A stretch of DNA of 50,790 nucleotides from positions 1-50,790 of the forward strand of contig CAIXXM010000068.1 of the NCBI GenBank assembly GCA_903923395.1, written 5' to 3'. Positions 9,018 through 17,314 of this stretch are shown piece by piece. Below the pieces are notes generated by a model. The model saw only the letters and a program-made list of their open reading frames with translations. It had not been told where the DNA came from and ran no database searches. The number at the start of each line of letters is the position of its first letter. Position 1 is the first letter of the stretch. A program made the translations under genes and the position numbers. Origin of the DNA: an uncultured Acidobacteriia bacterium. GTDB taxonomy: Bacteria; Acidobacteriota; Terriglobia; Bryobacterales; Bryobacteraceae.

Positions 9018-9143
9018 CGGAGGGTGGAGCCCTGTGGGGCAGCGAGTGTGTCCCAATGACACACATTGCCTCCGGCGGGGAAAAGAAGTCCGCTGACAGG
9101 ATCATTGTTCCCCCGGACACACTTGCCCGGGTATGATGCACTG

Positions 9144-10304
9144 GTGACGCGCGAAGCCAGACCATGGCAGATTCTCAGCGGATTCTTTGTCTCCGGGGTG
9201 CTGATGGGCCTGCCTGGAGCCCTGCTGCCCCTGTGGGATTTCCACATCCATCCTGATTTCGGCACCGCCGGCAACCTTTTTCTCGCCCTGGGGCTTGGTG
9301 TCCTCGCGGGAGGCATCACCGGCCGCCGCCTCGACGCGAAGTTTGCCCCGGCGCAAGTGCTGTCAGGAGGCTGTTTTCTCTCGGCGATCTCCATGCTGGC
9401 ACTCTCTTTATGTGGCCCCCCGGTGTCACCGTGGCTGCAAGCCGTCGTGGTGCTGTTGAGCGGTTGCGCGGCGGGCCTGGTCAATACAGCCATTTTGGAG
9501 GGCCTGACGCCCTGGTATGAGGAAGACCCGGCTGGAACCTCACTGCTCGGCGGTACGTTTTTTGGCGCGGGCAGCACGGCGATTGCCTGGTTGCTCTGGC
9601 AGGTGCTGGATTCCGCCAGTCCGGCGCGGTGGCTGGCCGTGGCGGCCGTCATTCCTGCCGCAGCGGGAGTGCTCTACTCCCGGCTCACCCTGCAGAAGAC
9701 GGAACCGGGCACGCGCAGCCAACTCCACGCCCGTGAGGAACTTCGCAGCGGTCTGGCCATCATGTTCGCCCTGCTGCTGTTTTTCCAGTTCGGCAGCGAA
9801 TGGGCCATCGCAGGCTGGCTGCCCGTGCTGCTGATTGACCGCCTGGGAATCAGTCCGTCGAGCGGCGTGGGCATGCTCACGCTGTACTGGTTCGTCCTGA
9901 CCATGGGGCGGCTGATCGCCTCCCGGTTCCTGCCGCACGTGAGCCCCAGCCGGCTGCTCGCCCTCAGCGCCTTTTGCGCATTTTTTGGTTGCCTGGTGCT
10001 CTACTTCGCCTCCAACAGCTTCGGCGTGGTCTTCGGCCTGATCGTCATCGGGACCGGCTTTTCGTCGATCTACCCGCTTTCCGCCGAACGGATTGGACAG
10101 CGCTTCTCGCACTACCACCCGGCCTATTTCAATGGCATCTTCAGCTTCGCGCTGCTCGGCGGCATGACGGCGCCGTGGAGTCTGGGCCACCTGGCCGCCG
10201 GAGCCACACTGCAGATTCTGCCCCTGGCCGTTCTGTTATCGAGCCTGACTGTCTTCGCCTTGATTCTGTTGATTTGGCTCGGCAGCAAGGTCTCTGGAGG
10301 TTAG
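9144..10304 (+). CDS. MFS transporter (FucP/sugar-type)
   Basis: This is an inner-membrane carrier of about 386 residues with 10-12 hydrophobic helices. The frame is open from 9066, but the residues encoded before 9144 are polar and unlike an MFS N-terminus, so I chose the GTG at 9144, which gives MTREARPWQILSGFFVSGVL. GLGLGVLAGGITGRRLDAKF fits the conserved loop between helices 2 and 3. The overall pattern is closer to the FucP/sugar porter group than to the ACS carriers at 4494-7011. The substrate is not identifiable. tatA follows 78 bases downstream. Confidence 0.8.
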   Translation: MTREARPWQILSGFFVSGVLMGLPGALLPLWDFHIHPDFGTAGNLFLALGLGVLAGGITGRRLDAKFAPAQVLSGGCFLSAISMLALSLCGPPVSPWLQAVVVLLSGCAAGLVNTAILEGLTPWYEEDPAGTSLLGGTFFGAGSTAIAWLLWQVLDSASPARWLAVAAVIPAAAGVLYSRLTLQKTEPGTRSQLHAREELRSGLAIMFALLLFFQFGSEWAIAGWLPVLLIDRLGISPSSGVGMLTLYWFVLTMGRLIASRFLPHVSPSRLLALSAFCAFFGCLVLYFASNSFGVVFGLIVIGTGFSSIYPLSAERIGQRFSHYHPAYFNGIFSFALLGGMTAPWSLGHLAAGATLQILPLAVLLSSLTVFALILLIWLGSKVSGG

Positions 10305-10382
10305 ATTTTGAGACTCCGGCAGGCCTTTGTTTGACGGAGCGGAGGTACGGGTCTACACTGAGAGGTGAGAGGTGAGCCGTTT

Positions 10383-10586
10383 ATGTATCCCGAAAGCTTT
10401 CAATCTGCTGGTCTGGCTGGTCTGTCCGGGACCGAGCTTATGGTCGTACTCGGCGTCGCGGTGCTGCTGTTCGGAGGCAAGAAGATTCCGGAAGTAGCCA
10501 AGGGCATTGGTGAAGGAATCAAGAACTTCAAACAGGCCATGAAGACCGAAGACGACCCCTCTGCGGAAACCAAGAAGCAGGCATAA
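10383..10586 (+). CDS. tatA: Sec-independent translocase protein TatA/TatE
   Basis: TatA forms the pore-like assembly of the twin-arginine translocase, which exports folded proteins. The 67 residues have the family plan: a short N-terminus, one transmembrane helix ([19 protein letters not shown]), the [20 protein letters not shown] hinge and amphipathic helix, and a charged tail. The ATG at 10383 was chosen over an upstream GTG because it gives the usual short N-terminus. Several products in this window carry twin-arginine motifs (the IorB-like and DUF1501 proteins). A terminator lies 70 bases downstream. Confidence 0.92.
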   Translation: MYPESFQSAGLAGLSGTELMVVLGVAVLLFGGKKIPEVAKGIGEGIKNFKQAMKTEDDPSAETKKQA

Positions 10587-10653
10587 CGTCTGCGGTCCGC
10601 CCGCAAGTTGGGCGGCGACGGCTTCGAACGAGTTCAGAGCGTACCGAAAAACA

Positions 10654-10691
10654 AAAACCCCGCAAAGGCATTACTGCCAGCGCGGGGTTTT
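10654..10691. terminator. Bidirectional rho-independent terminator
   Basis: A stem aaaaccccgc (10654-10663) / gcggggtttt (10682-10691) encloses a second small stem ggca/tgcc (10667-10678). A-rich and T-rich flanks suit termination in both directions. It lies between convergent tatA and the HU gene. Confidence 0.85.
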
Positions 10692-10721
10692 CTTCTGTTT
10701 GCGACAAGCGCCGCAAACGGG

Positions 10722-11072
10722 TTACTTTGCTTTCTTTGTTGCCTTCTTGGTTGCCGCAGCCTTCGGAGCCGCAACGGGCTTCGGCGGTACGATCGAGTCC
10801 TTCGCTGCCTTCGCAACGCGGAACTTGACCACCTTTTTGGCCGGAATCTTGATGGATTCGCCAGTCGCGGGATTGCGGCCAGTACGGGCCTTCCGTTCGA
10901 CTTTCACCAAACGCCCGATTCCGGGCAACACGAAGACCCCGTTCTTCTTCACTTCGCTGATCGCGGTGCTGGACAGGTTATCCAGAACGGCCCGCGCCTG
11001 CTTGTTCGAAATCTCGGCCGCTTCCGCCAGGGCACGCACCAACTGGGTCTGCGTCATTCTTTGAGTGGCCAT
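10722..11072 (-). CDS. HU/IHF family DNA-binding protein with basic C-terminal tail
   Basis: This nucleoid protein bends DNA and compacts the chromosome. Residues 1-92 form the HU fold: the N-terminal helices (TQTQLVRALAEAAEISNKQA), the KKNGVFVLPGIGRLVKVERK strand region, and the DNA-arm motif GRNPATGESIKIPAKKVVKF, which contains the conserved RNPATG. Residues 93-116 are an extra Pro/Ala/Lys tail (PKAAATKKATKKAK) absent from Escherichia coli HU; similar tails occur in actinobacterial and some other HU proteins and bind DNA loosely. An excellent ribosome-binding site (aggaggt) precedes the ATG. It converges with tatA. Confidence 0.95.
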   Translation of the reverse strand: MATQRMTQTQLVRALAEAAEISNKQARAVLDNLSSTAISEVKKNGVFVLPGIGRLVKVERKARTGRNPATGESIKIPAKKVVKFRVAKAAKDSIVPPKPVAAPKAAATKKATKKAK

Positions 11073-11287
11073 AAACCTCCTGCTTCAATTAAAACATTAG
11101 CCCGTAGCATTGTTTTGACCCTCGCTGGAACCCCAATGTTTACTAGGGTCCGGAGAAGGTCTGCTTTTTTCGAGCCGTCTTCATCATACGGAAGGATACA
11201 ACCGATGTAAAGCCCAAACACACCCAAAACAGGCTGTTTTGCGTGGTTTTGTGGGAGCGCTGCCGCAAAGAGCCATGTTTGCAGCGG

Positions 11288-13072
11288 TCACAAGCGCAAA
11301 CCCACTGCGCGCATCAGTTCGAGGGCATTGCTGCCGGTCACCACGCCATCATGCATTTTGTAATCAAAGACCAGCCTGCCGTGCTCCAGATGATCCGCGA
11401 AATGTACATTCCTCGCGGCTGGCGACAGTTCATCGGCCACGCGCGAGAGCGACAGATCATGCGTTGTGACCAGGCCAATAGCACCACGCTCCAGCAGCGC
11501 CCGGATCAAGCCCTCTGAGCCCACCGCACGGTCACGGGAGTTGGTGCCGCCCAGAAGTTCATCCAGCAGGAACAGCGCAGGCGAAGGCAGTTCCAGCACT
11601 TGTTTCAAACGCAGAATCTCCGCCATAAAGCGCGAGTGCCCTTCTTCGAGAGAATCCGCAGTCCGGATCGAGGCCCCCAGCGAGAGCGGCGTCAGCGTCA
11701 GCGAAACCGCACGCACCGGAGCACCGCACAGCGCCAGCACCGCATTCAGGCCAATACTGCGCAGCAGAGTACTCTTGCCGGACATATTCGAGCCGCTCAC
11801 CACATATAGCGCAGCCGGTGCCCCCAGTTTCACCGAATTGGAAACCGCGCGCTCCCTGGGGAGCAAGGGATGCGCCAGCCCCTTCGCAATAAACTGCGGC
11901 GGACCATCCACGAATTCGGGAAAAGGGTCCAGCGGGTTCTCAAACGCGTAATTTGCCAGGGAAGACAGGGCTTCCAGTTCGCTCAAGGCATCCAGCCAGC
12001 CGGGGATAAAGGCCCCGTTTTCCGCGCGCCAGGCCTCCAGGGCCATCGCGGTCTGCGTGGTCCACAAAAGAATTGGCCCAAAGGTGCGGACGAAGACGTT
12101 GTCGCGGGAATCCAGTATGTCTTTCAGCTTCTTCAGGCCGGCAATGCGCTGTGAGGCCGGTTTGCCATCGCAGAGAATGCGGGCGCGGATCTGGCGAAGT
12201 TCTTCTGATTCGAAGGACTGGCGTTCCACGCTCGCGAGCAGTTCCGCCAGCAACTCCAGACCAGCCGCCGGTTCATCAATCGCCCCGAGAATCGTCAACA
12301 CGCGCACCCGCAGCGGCACCGCGAACAGCGCTTCGAGCAGAACGGCCGCGAGAAATCCGATTCGAGCTTCGAGTCCGGTCAGGTTCGTGGCCAGAAACCA
12401 GCAGATGGCCGAAAAGCCCAGGATGGCCAGCACCAGGGCCGCCGCCCGCTGCCAGGCGCGGAAGGGTTGCGGAGGCCGGGAAGCCCAGGCAGACAGAGCT
12501 TCTGAGTTGAGGGCGACCCGCAGGTCTTCGCCCAGAACGGCCAGTTCCTCGCGCCAGTCCAGCAGCGGCATGAGTTCCCGCACCGCGCCCTGCCGTGCGG
12601 CAACCGTCGCGGCATTCGCGGGATGCAGGAGCCAGGCAGCGAGCCTGTCTTCCCCGCCCCGTGTGCGGGCCGTGCAGAGCAAATGGAACATGCTGCCCCG
12701 CCCGAACAGGTCGAGATCGATGGCATAAGGGTGATGGGGGTCGGCGAAGCGTTGGCCCTGTTCGCCCGCCTGCTGCCAGGTGTTCGAAATCCGGTCGAGC
12801 CCGCGCTGGTAGAAGGCAATCGCCCGCCGGACCAGTTGGATGCGCCGGTCAAAGCGGGCCTGGAGTGCGACGAGAATGCCGAACAGTCCCAGCGGGACGA
12901 ACAGCACGGGCCAGTCGAGCTTTCCCTGGAACACCATCCACCCGGCAGCGGCGGCCAGCAGGAAGACCACGAGCCGGCCGAGGGAGAATTGTCCAGACTG
13001 CCGCACGAAACGCTGGAGTGAGGCACCACGTTCGGCCATGCGGGCGTTGTAGATCTCAGAGACGGGGAGCAA
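11288..13072 (-). CDS. Membrane-associated MutS-family ATPase (MutS domain V only)
   Basis: The 594-residue protein has the ATPase of MutS without its mismatch-binding domain. The P-loop SGSNMSGKSTLLRSIGLNAV and the following D/E-box region ALFLLDELLGGTNSRDR, with the TTHDLSL signature after it, are clear near residues 410-560. The N-terminal part has two hydrophobic segments (LGRLVVFLLAAAAGWMVFQG, then LFVPLGLFGILVAL) and a further pair near residue 215, which suggests it is membrane-bound. Similar MutS-like proteins occur in Acidobacteria and Bacteroidetes with unknown function, so a role in mismatch repair is not implied. The start is a possible TTG or GTG; the frame opens at 13072. Confidence 0.85.
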   Translation of the reverse strand: MLPVSEIYNARMAERGASLQRFVRQSGQFSLGRLVVFLLAAAAGWMVFQGKLDWPVLFVPLGLFGILVALQARFDRRIQLVRRAIAFYQRGLDRISNTWQQAGEQGQRFADPHHPYAIDLDLFGRGSMFHLLCTARTRGGEDRLAAWLLHPANAATVAARQGAVRELMPLLDWREELAVLGEDLRVALNSEALSAWASRPPQPFRAWQRAAALVLAILGFSAICWFLATNLTGLEARIGFLAAVLLEALFAVPLRVRVLTILGAIDEPAAGLELLAELLASVERQSFESEELRQIRARILCDGKPASQRIAGLKKLKDILDSRDNVFVRTFGPILLWTTQTAMALEAWRAENGAFIPGWLDALSELEALSSLANYAFENPLDPFPEFVDGPPQFIAKGLAHPLLPRERAVSNSVKLGAPAALYVVSGSNMSGKSTLLRSIGLNAVLALCGAPVRAVSLTLTPLSLGASIRTADSLEEGHSRFMAEILRLKQVLELPSPALFLLDELLGGTNSRDRAVGSEGLIRALLERGAIGLVTTHDLSLSRVADELSPAARNVHFADHLEHGRLVFDYKMHDGVVTGSNALELMRAVGLRL

Positions 13073-13209
13073 CCCTCAGGGTAGCCGATTGGCGGGTGCG
13101 ATTTTCGGGCGAATCTGATTTCAGGCGCGCTCCGGCGGGCAGTGTGTAAAGAGGCGCAGCGGCTGCGAGGTGGAGTGCGCTATGATTGAGGTTTGCTCAC
13201 CCACCTTGG

Positions 13210-13286
13210 GGGCGCGTAGCTCAGCTGGTTAGAGCGCCTGCTTCACACGCAGGAGGTCCGGGGTTCGAGTCCCTGCGCGCCCACCA
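13210..13286 (+). tRNA. tRNA-Val (anticodon CAC)
   Basis: The 77-base gene folds as a standard tRNA. The acceptor stem gggcgcg (13210-13216) pairs with cgcgccc (13276-13282). The anticodon stem cctgc/gcagg surrounds loop ttcacac, giving anticodon CAC at 13244-13246. The T arm has ggttcgagtcc. The CCA end is encoded (13284-13286). A possible -10 element tatgat lies at 13181-13186, 24 bases upstream. Confidence 0.97.
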
Positions 13287-13467
13287 TATCCCTCAACAAC
13301 CTACAGACGAAAGCGAATCGCGCCGTGCCGATTTGTGACGTGGTTTATGTGTGATACGCGCCGTTCGGCCTCCATGGTTGATGATGAACGTCTCGGAGTC
13401 CACGGGTTGTCGAGTTTCCAAAACCGAAAGCTTGCCATAATGGTCCCGAAAATGGGAACACGTGGGA

Positions 13468-13747
13468 GTGAAGGTGACTGGCGAAGCGGTGATCACGAAG
13501 TTTGCCAGGAAGTACCCGCCAGTCACTGGGTCGCTTTCTCGACATCGTCAGAAACGCGGAATGGCCGCACTTTCCGGCAGTGCGCGAATCGTTTGCTTCA
13601 GCCGACTATGCCCCGGCGACAGGCACGATTATCTTCAACATTGGCGGAAACAAGTACCGCTTGGTTGCAACGGTCGATTTCGACGAACAGACTTTATACA
13701 TTCAGAGTGTTCTCACTCACGAACAATACGACAGGGAGGAACTGTAA
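13468..13747 (+). pseudogene. higB: Frameshifted HigB-family toxin gene
   Basis: HigB-type toxins are ribosome-associated mRNA endonucleases. The start (GTG 13468, KVTGEAVITKFARKYP) is in one frame, while the remainder (SLGRFLDIVRNAEWPHFPAV to NIGGNKYRLVATVDFDEQ and VLTHEQYDREEL) is in another. The shift falls near 13511-13530, at codons AAG TAC CCG. Skipping one base after the CCA codon restores a plausible joined protein. The 3' half carries the family signature NxxGNKYRL and the terminal THxxYD. The frame holding the start runs on open into higA. The site may be a true mutation or a sequencing error. Its TAA overlaps the higA ATG by one base (TAATG), which indicates translational coupling. 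Confidence 0.7.
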
Positions 13748-14139
13748 TGCCCACCGCGACATACGAAGAATTGCTGATTGACGCGCTTCCCGCCCGCATT
13801 GAGACAGATGAACAGTACGACGAGATTGGAAAGCGCTTCGGGAAGCTTCTCGGAATGCAGAAGAGCAGGACACCTGAGGAAACGAAGCTCATGCGCCTTC
13901 TCGGCATCCTCATTGAGGATTACGACCGCCGACACGCCATGCCGCCCGACGACAGCACCCCTGCCGAAATCCTTCAGTTCCTCATGGGACATTCCGGCAG
14001 GAGCAACGCCGATTTGCTGCCGGTGTTCGGTCAACGCAGTCACGTGAGCGAAGCGCTGAATGGCAAGCGTCCGATTAGTGCCGAGCAAGCGCGGCAGCTC
14101 GGCAAATTATTCAGTGTGCAGCCTGGTCTCTTTGTGTAG
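13747..14139 (+). CDS. higA: HigA-family antitoxin (COG5499 type)
   Basis: The 130-residue cytoplasmic antitoxin has the N-terminal region of HigA ([20 protein letters not shown]) that masks the toxin, and a C-terminal helix-turn-helix ([20 protein letters not shown]) that binds the operator of the locus. The long conserved block [20 protein letters not shown] matches COG5499 antitoxins. The ATG overlaps the toxin stop codon. An inverted repeat tccc-gaaaat-ggga lies at 13444-13457, before the toxin start, and could be the operator. The locus follows tRNA-Val, a common site for accessory DNA, but I found no repeated tRNA end downstream. Confidence 0.88.
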   Translation: MPTATYEELLIDALPARIETDEQYDEIGKRFGKLLGMQKSRTPEETKLMRLLGILIEDYDRRHAMPPDDSTPAEILQFLMGHSGRSNADLLPVFGQRSHVSEALNGKRPISAEQARQLGKLFSVQPGLFV

Positions 14140-14347
14140 AACTTCGAAGGGAAGTGTGTTTGAAGCCGAGTTGTCAGGCGGGACGAGTGGCTTTATTCCC
14201 GGGCCAACGCTATGCGGCCACACCGACATATTGGCTGAGCATGCAGCAACGCACGATCAGCCCACGCCCAACACCCCAACGGTGCCCTCCGGGTCAGATT
14301 TCCGTCTGATAGACTACCGGCAATCTCTAATAACGATTCAAAAGCCT

Positions 14348-14812
14348 ATGATCGAAATCTCTGTAAACGGCAAGGGCCGCAAATTCGAGGGTGACGGGGA
14401 CGTGCCGCTCCTCTGGTATCTCCGTGATGAACTGGAACTGACCGGCACGAAATTCGGCTGCGGGATGGGGCTGTGCGGCGCATGCACAGTCCACCTGAAT
14501 GGCGAAGCGGTCCGCAGTTGTGTCACCACGTTGAGTTCGGCCGCGGGCAAGAAGATCACAACGATTGAAGGCTTGAGCCCCACGGGGACACATCCCTGTC
14601 AGGTGGCCTGGGAGAAGCTGAACGTGGCGCAGTGCGGATACTGCCAGTGCGGTCAGATCATGCAGGCGGCGGCGCTGCTGGCGAAGACGCCAAGGCCGAC
14701 TGCCGCACAGATCGATGAGGCGATGGATGGGAACCTCTGCCGCTGTGGGACCTATACGCGGATCCATGCGGCAATCCTTGAAGCCAGCAAGGCAGCCGGA
14801 GGGGTGAAATAG
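14348..14812 (+). CDS. iorA: Isoquinoline 1-oxidoreductase-type small subunit, 2Fe-2S
   Basis: This 154-residue electron-transfer subunit belongs to the xanthine dehydrogenase family. It carries a plant-ferredoxin type cluster motif in [20 protein letters not shown] and the following C, and a second 2Fe-2S cluster in the helical domain ([11 protein letters not shown] ... CRCGTY). The start ATG at 14348 gives [10 protein letters not shown], the usual N-terminus. The frame is open from 14060, but the residues before 14348 are not homologous. The large subunit follows directly at 14815. There is no FAD subunit nearby, consistent with isoquinoline 1-oxidoreductase or quinoline-type two-subunit enzymes. 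The natural substrate, an N-heterocycle or aldehyde, is not determined. Confidence 0.9.
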   Translation: MIEISVNGKGRKFEGDGDVPLLWYLRDELELTGTKFGCGMGLCGACTVHLNGEAVRSCVTTLSSAAGKKITTIEGLSPTGTHPCQVAWEKLNVAQCGYCQCGQIMQAAALLAKTPRPTAAQIDEAMDGNLCRCGTYTRIHAAILEASKAAGGVK

Positions 14813-14814
14813 CC

Positions 14815-17196
14815 ATGAAGTGCACATTTGGAACAAGCTTCCCGGCTCCAGAAAATCTGCCTGCCGGTGCTGCGGGAGGTATCCAGCAAAGCTCAACCGG
14901 AGGTTCGTTCGCCGGGCTGGCTGCCGCAGTGTATGCCAAGCGCGACGATTTGAAGGTCTCGATTGAGAACGTATCGGTCGACCGGCGGGGATTTCTGGGC
15001 ACAGCGTTCGCCGCGGGCGCGTGGGTGCTGGGCGCAAATATCCTTTCCGGGAATGCGGACGCCGCAGCGTCCTGGCAGCCCAGCGTCTATCTGGGCTTCG
15101 AACCGAACGGGACCGTGGTGATTACAGCGCACCGCTCGGAGATGGGTACCGGGAGCCGGACTTCGCTGCCCTTGGTGGTGGCGGAGGAATTGGACGTGGA
15201 TTGGACGAAGGTCCGCGTAGAGCAGGCGATCGGCGATAAGCGCTACGGTTCGCAGAACACCGATGGTTCATGTTCGGTTCGCGATTTTGTGGATGCCATG
15301 CATCAGGCCGGAGCAACGGCGCGCTTCATGCTCGAACGGGCAGCTGCGCAAAAGTGGAACGTGCCAGCCGGGGAAGTGACGCTCACGAATGGCGTGGTGC
15401 TGCATGCGGCCAGCAAGCGGCGCGCCACGTTGGGAGAACTGGTGTCTGTGGCAGCGACGCTGCCCGTGCCCAAGCGGGAAGAACTGCGGTTCAAGCCACC
15501 TTCGGAGTATCGGTATATCGGCAAGCAGGTGGCGATCGTGGATCAGCACAAGATCGTTACGGGAGCGGCGATTTTCGGGCAGGACATGCGCCGGCCCGGG
15601 ATGCTGTATGCGTCGATCGAGCGGCCTCCGGTTTATGATTCCCGCCTGAGAAGTTCAGATGACAGCGAGACCCTGAAGGTGAAAGGGGTGCGGCAGACGG
15701 TTCAGATTCCGGGCTTCAAGCAGCCGCACATGTTCCAACAGACCGGCGGCGTGGCCGTGCTTGCGGATTCCACCTGGGCCGCAATGCAGGGCCGGAAGAA
15801 ACTGAAGCTCGATTGGGAGCTGAATCCGGAGCACGTTTCATACAGCTCGCCCGCATATAAGCAGGAAATATTCGGCAGCGTGCACAAGCCCGGGAAAGTG
15901 GTGCGCAATCGCGGGAATTTTGACGGCGCGTTTGCGGGAGTGAGCCGGAAGCTGGAGGCGGATTACTACGCACCAATGCTGGCGCATGCCCCGATGGAAC
16001 CGCCCGCGGCTGTGGCGGAGTATAAGGACGGGAAGGTCGAGGTGTGGGCTCCGGTGCAGGACCCGCAATCCGTGCAGCAGACGGTGGGCGCGGCGCTGGG
16101 GGTGAAGCCCGAAGACGTGACTTGCAATGTAACGCTGCTGGGTGGCGGATTCGGGCGCAAATCGAAGCCTGATTTTGTGGCTGAGGCGGCCCTGCTTTCG
16201 AAGGCGACGGGCAAGCCTGTGAAGGTTGTCTTCTCGCGGGAAGACGATATCCGCAACGACTTCTATCATGCCGTGGCGGCAATGCACATGAAGGGTGGCA
16301 TCGATGCTGCCGGCAAGCTGGATTCGCTGCTCTTCCGCAGTGCTTTTCCTCCGATTGCCTCCACATTTCAGGCCGGGGCCGAATATGGTCTCGATCTGGA
16401 GACAGGGATGGGGTTGAATGAGGTCCTGTTCGATGTGCCGCATATGCGGTCGGAGAATGGACCGGCGAAGAACCACGTGCGGATTGGCTGGCTGCGCGCG
16501 GTGTGCCACAACTTCCACGCGTTTGCGCTGCACAGTTTCATGGATGAACTGGCGCAGTTGAACGGCACGAATTATGTTGACTTCTTCCTGAAATCGCTGG
16601 GGCCGGACAGGCACGTGGATCTGACGAAGGATGGGACGAAGGCGTGGAATAACGATAAGTCCGTCGACGAATTCCCGCTCGATACGGGCCGCCTGCGGCA
16701 CGTTCTGGAGGAGTGTGCCGCGCGGAGCGGGTATGCAAAATACACGAACGGCAAAGGCCGGGGCATCGGTATCGCGGCGCATCGCAGCTTCCTGAGTTAT
16801 ATCGCCACGGCGGTGGAAGTGCATGTGGATGCGAAGGGTGGCGTGACGATTCCCAACGTGTGGACTGTCGCGGATATTGGCAAAGTGGTGATGCCGGACC
16901 GCGTGCGGGCGCAGTTTGAGGGCGCTGCCGTGTTCGGCACTTCGCTTGCGATGATGGGCGAGATTACGGCAGAGGCAGGCCGGATTGTGCAGAGCAACTT
17001 CCACAATTACCCGGTGGCGCGGATGAAGGAGTCGCCGCGGAAGATCGATGTGAAGATCGTGGATTCGAAGGAGCGGCATGCGGGTGCCGGTGAGCCGGGG
17101 GTGCCGGTGATGGCACCGGCGATCGCTGCGGCGATTTTCGCTGCGACAGGCAAGCGGGTTCGGGAGTTGCCGATCAAGCGCACAAAGCTGGTGTAG
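14815..17196 (+). CDS. iorB: Isoquinoline 1-oxidoreductase-type large subunit, molybdopterin
   Basis: The 793-residue large subunit binds molybdenum-pterin and hydroxylates the substrate. A twin-arginine export motif DRRGFLGTAFAAGAWVLG lies at residues 56-73, so the enzyme is probably moved to the periplasm by Tat. Conserved blocks are GGGFGRKSKPDFVAEAALLS, which fits the molybdopterin domain, and AGEPGVPVMAPAIAAAIFAA, whose Glu760 corresponds to the active-site glutamate of xanthine oxidase. Iorb proteins usually start closer to the RR; an in-frame TTG at 14950 gives a more typical N-terminus, but a good ribosome site (ggagggg) sits before the ATG at 14815. The gene starts two bases after iorA. 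Confidence 0.9.
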   Translation: MKCTFGTSFPAPENLPAGAAGGIQQSSTGGSFAGLAAAVYAKRDDLKVSIENVSVDRRGFLGTAFAAGAWVLGANILSGNADAAASWQPSVYLGFEPNGTVVITAHRSEMGTGSRTSLPLVVAEELDVDWTKVRVEQAIGDKRYGSQNTDGSCSVRDFVDAMHQAGATARFMLERAAAQKWNVPAGEVTLTNGVVLHAASKRRATLGELVSVAATLPVPKREELRFKPPSEYRYIGKQVAIVDQHKIVTGAAIFGQDMRRPGMLYASIERPPVYDSRLRSSDDSETLKVKGVRQTVQIPGFKQPHMFQQTGGVAVLADSTWAAMQGRKKLKLDWELNPEHVSYSSPAYKQEIFGSVHKPGKVVRNRGNFDGAFAGVSRKLEADYYAPMLAHAPMEPPAAVAEYKDGKVEVWAPVQDPQSVQQTVGAALGVKPEDVTCNVTLLGGGFGRKSKPDFVAEAALLSKATGKPVKVVFSREDDIRNDFYHAVAAMHMKGGIDAAGKLDSLLFRSAFPPIASTFQAGAEYGLDLETGMGLNEVLFDVPHMRSENGPAKNHVRIGWLRAVCHNFHAFALHSFMDELAQLNGTNYVDFFLKSLGPDRHVDLTKDGTKAWNNDKSVDEFPLDTGRLRHVLEECAARSGYAKYTNGKGRGIGIAAHRSFLSYIATAVEVHVDAKGGVTIPNVWTVADIGKVVMPDRVRAQFEGAAVFGTSLAMMGEITAEAGRIVQSNFHNYPVARMKESPRKIDVKIVDSKERHAGAGEPGVPVMAPAIAAAIFAATGKRVRELPIKRTKLV

Positions 17197-17314
17197 GCTG
17201 GGGGCGGCGATCGCGGTGATCGTGATGCGTACCTGCTCAAAGGGCGGGAGCGTTGTTGACGAATAAGTGGCTCTTCGCCGGAAAAAGCCTTGCGGAGAGT
17301 CCTGCGGCATTGAA

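Larger units (their letters stand above)
8693..9143. other. Intergenic region of about 450 bases between divergent genes
   Basis: This gap between the peptidase and an MFS carrier contains no gene I can support. It must hold both promoters. It also holds a candidate structured RNA (8819-8884), a pair of AAACACRTG-type palindromes (8979-9017), and a hairpin with a seven-base-pair stem gtgtgtc/gacacac (9046-9064). I could not identify a convincing -35/-10 pair on either strand. Confidence 0.5.

Noticed and set aside
13287-13461. tRNA-derived attachment site for an integrated element
   Set aside because: I found no repeat of the tRNA-Val 3' end downstream and no integrase, so an island at this tRNA is not supported.
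13335-13781. 148-residue frame across the higB region
   Set aside because: It has no family match, and the region is better explained by the frameshifted toxin. The frame is disrupted only by chance in a short gap.
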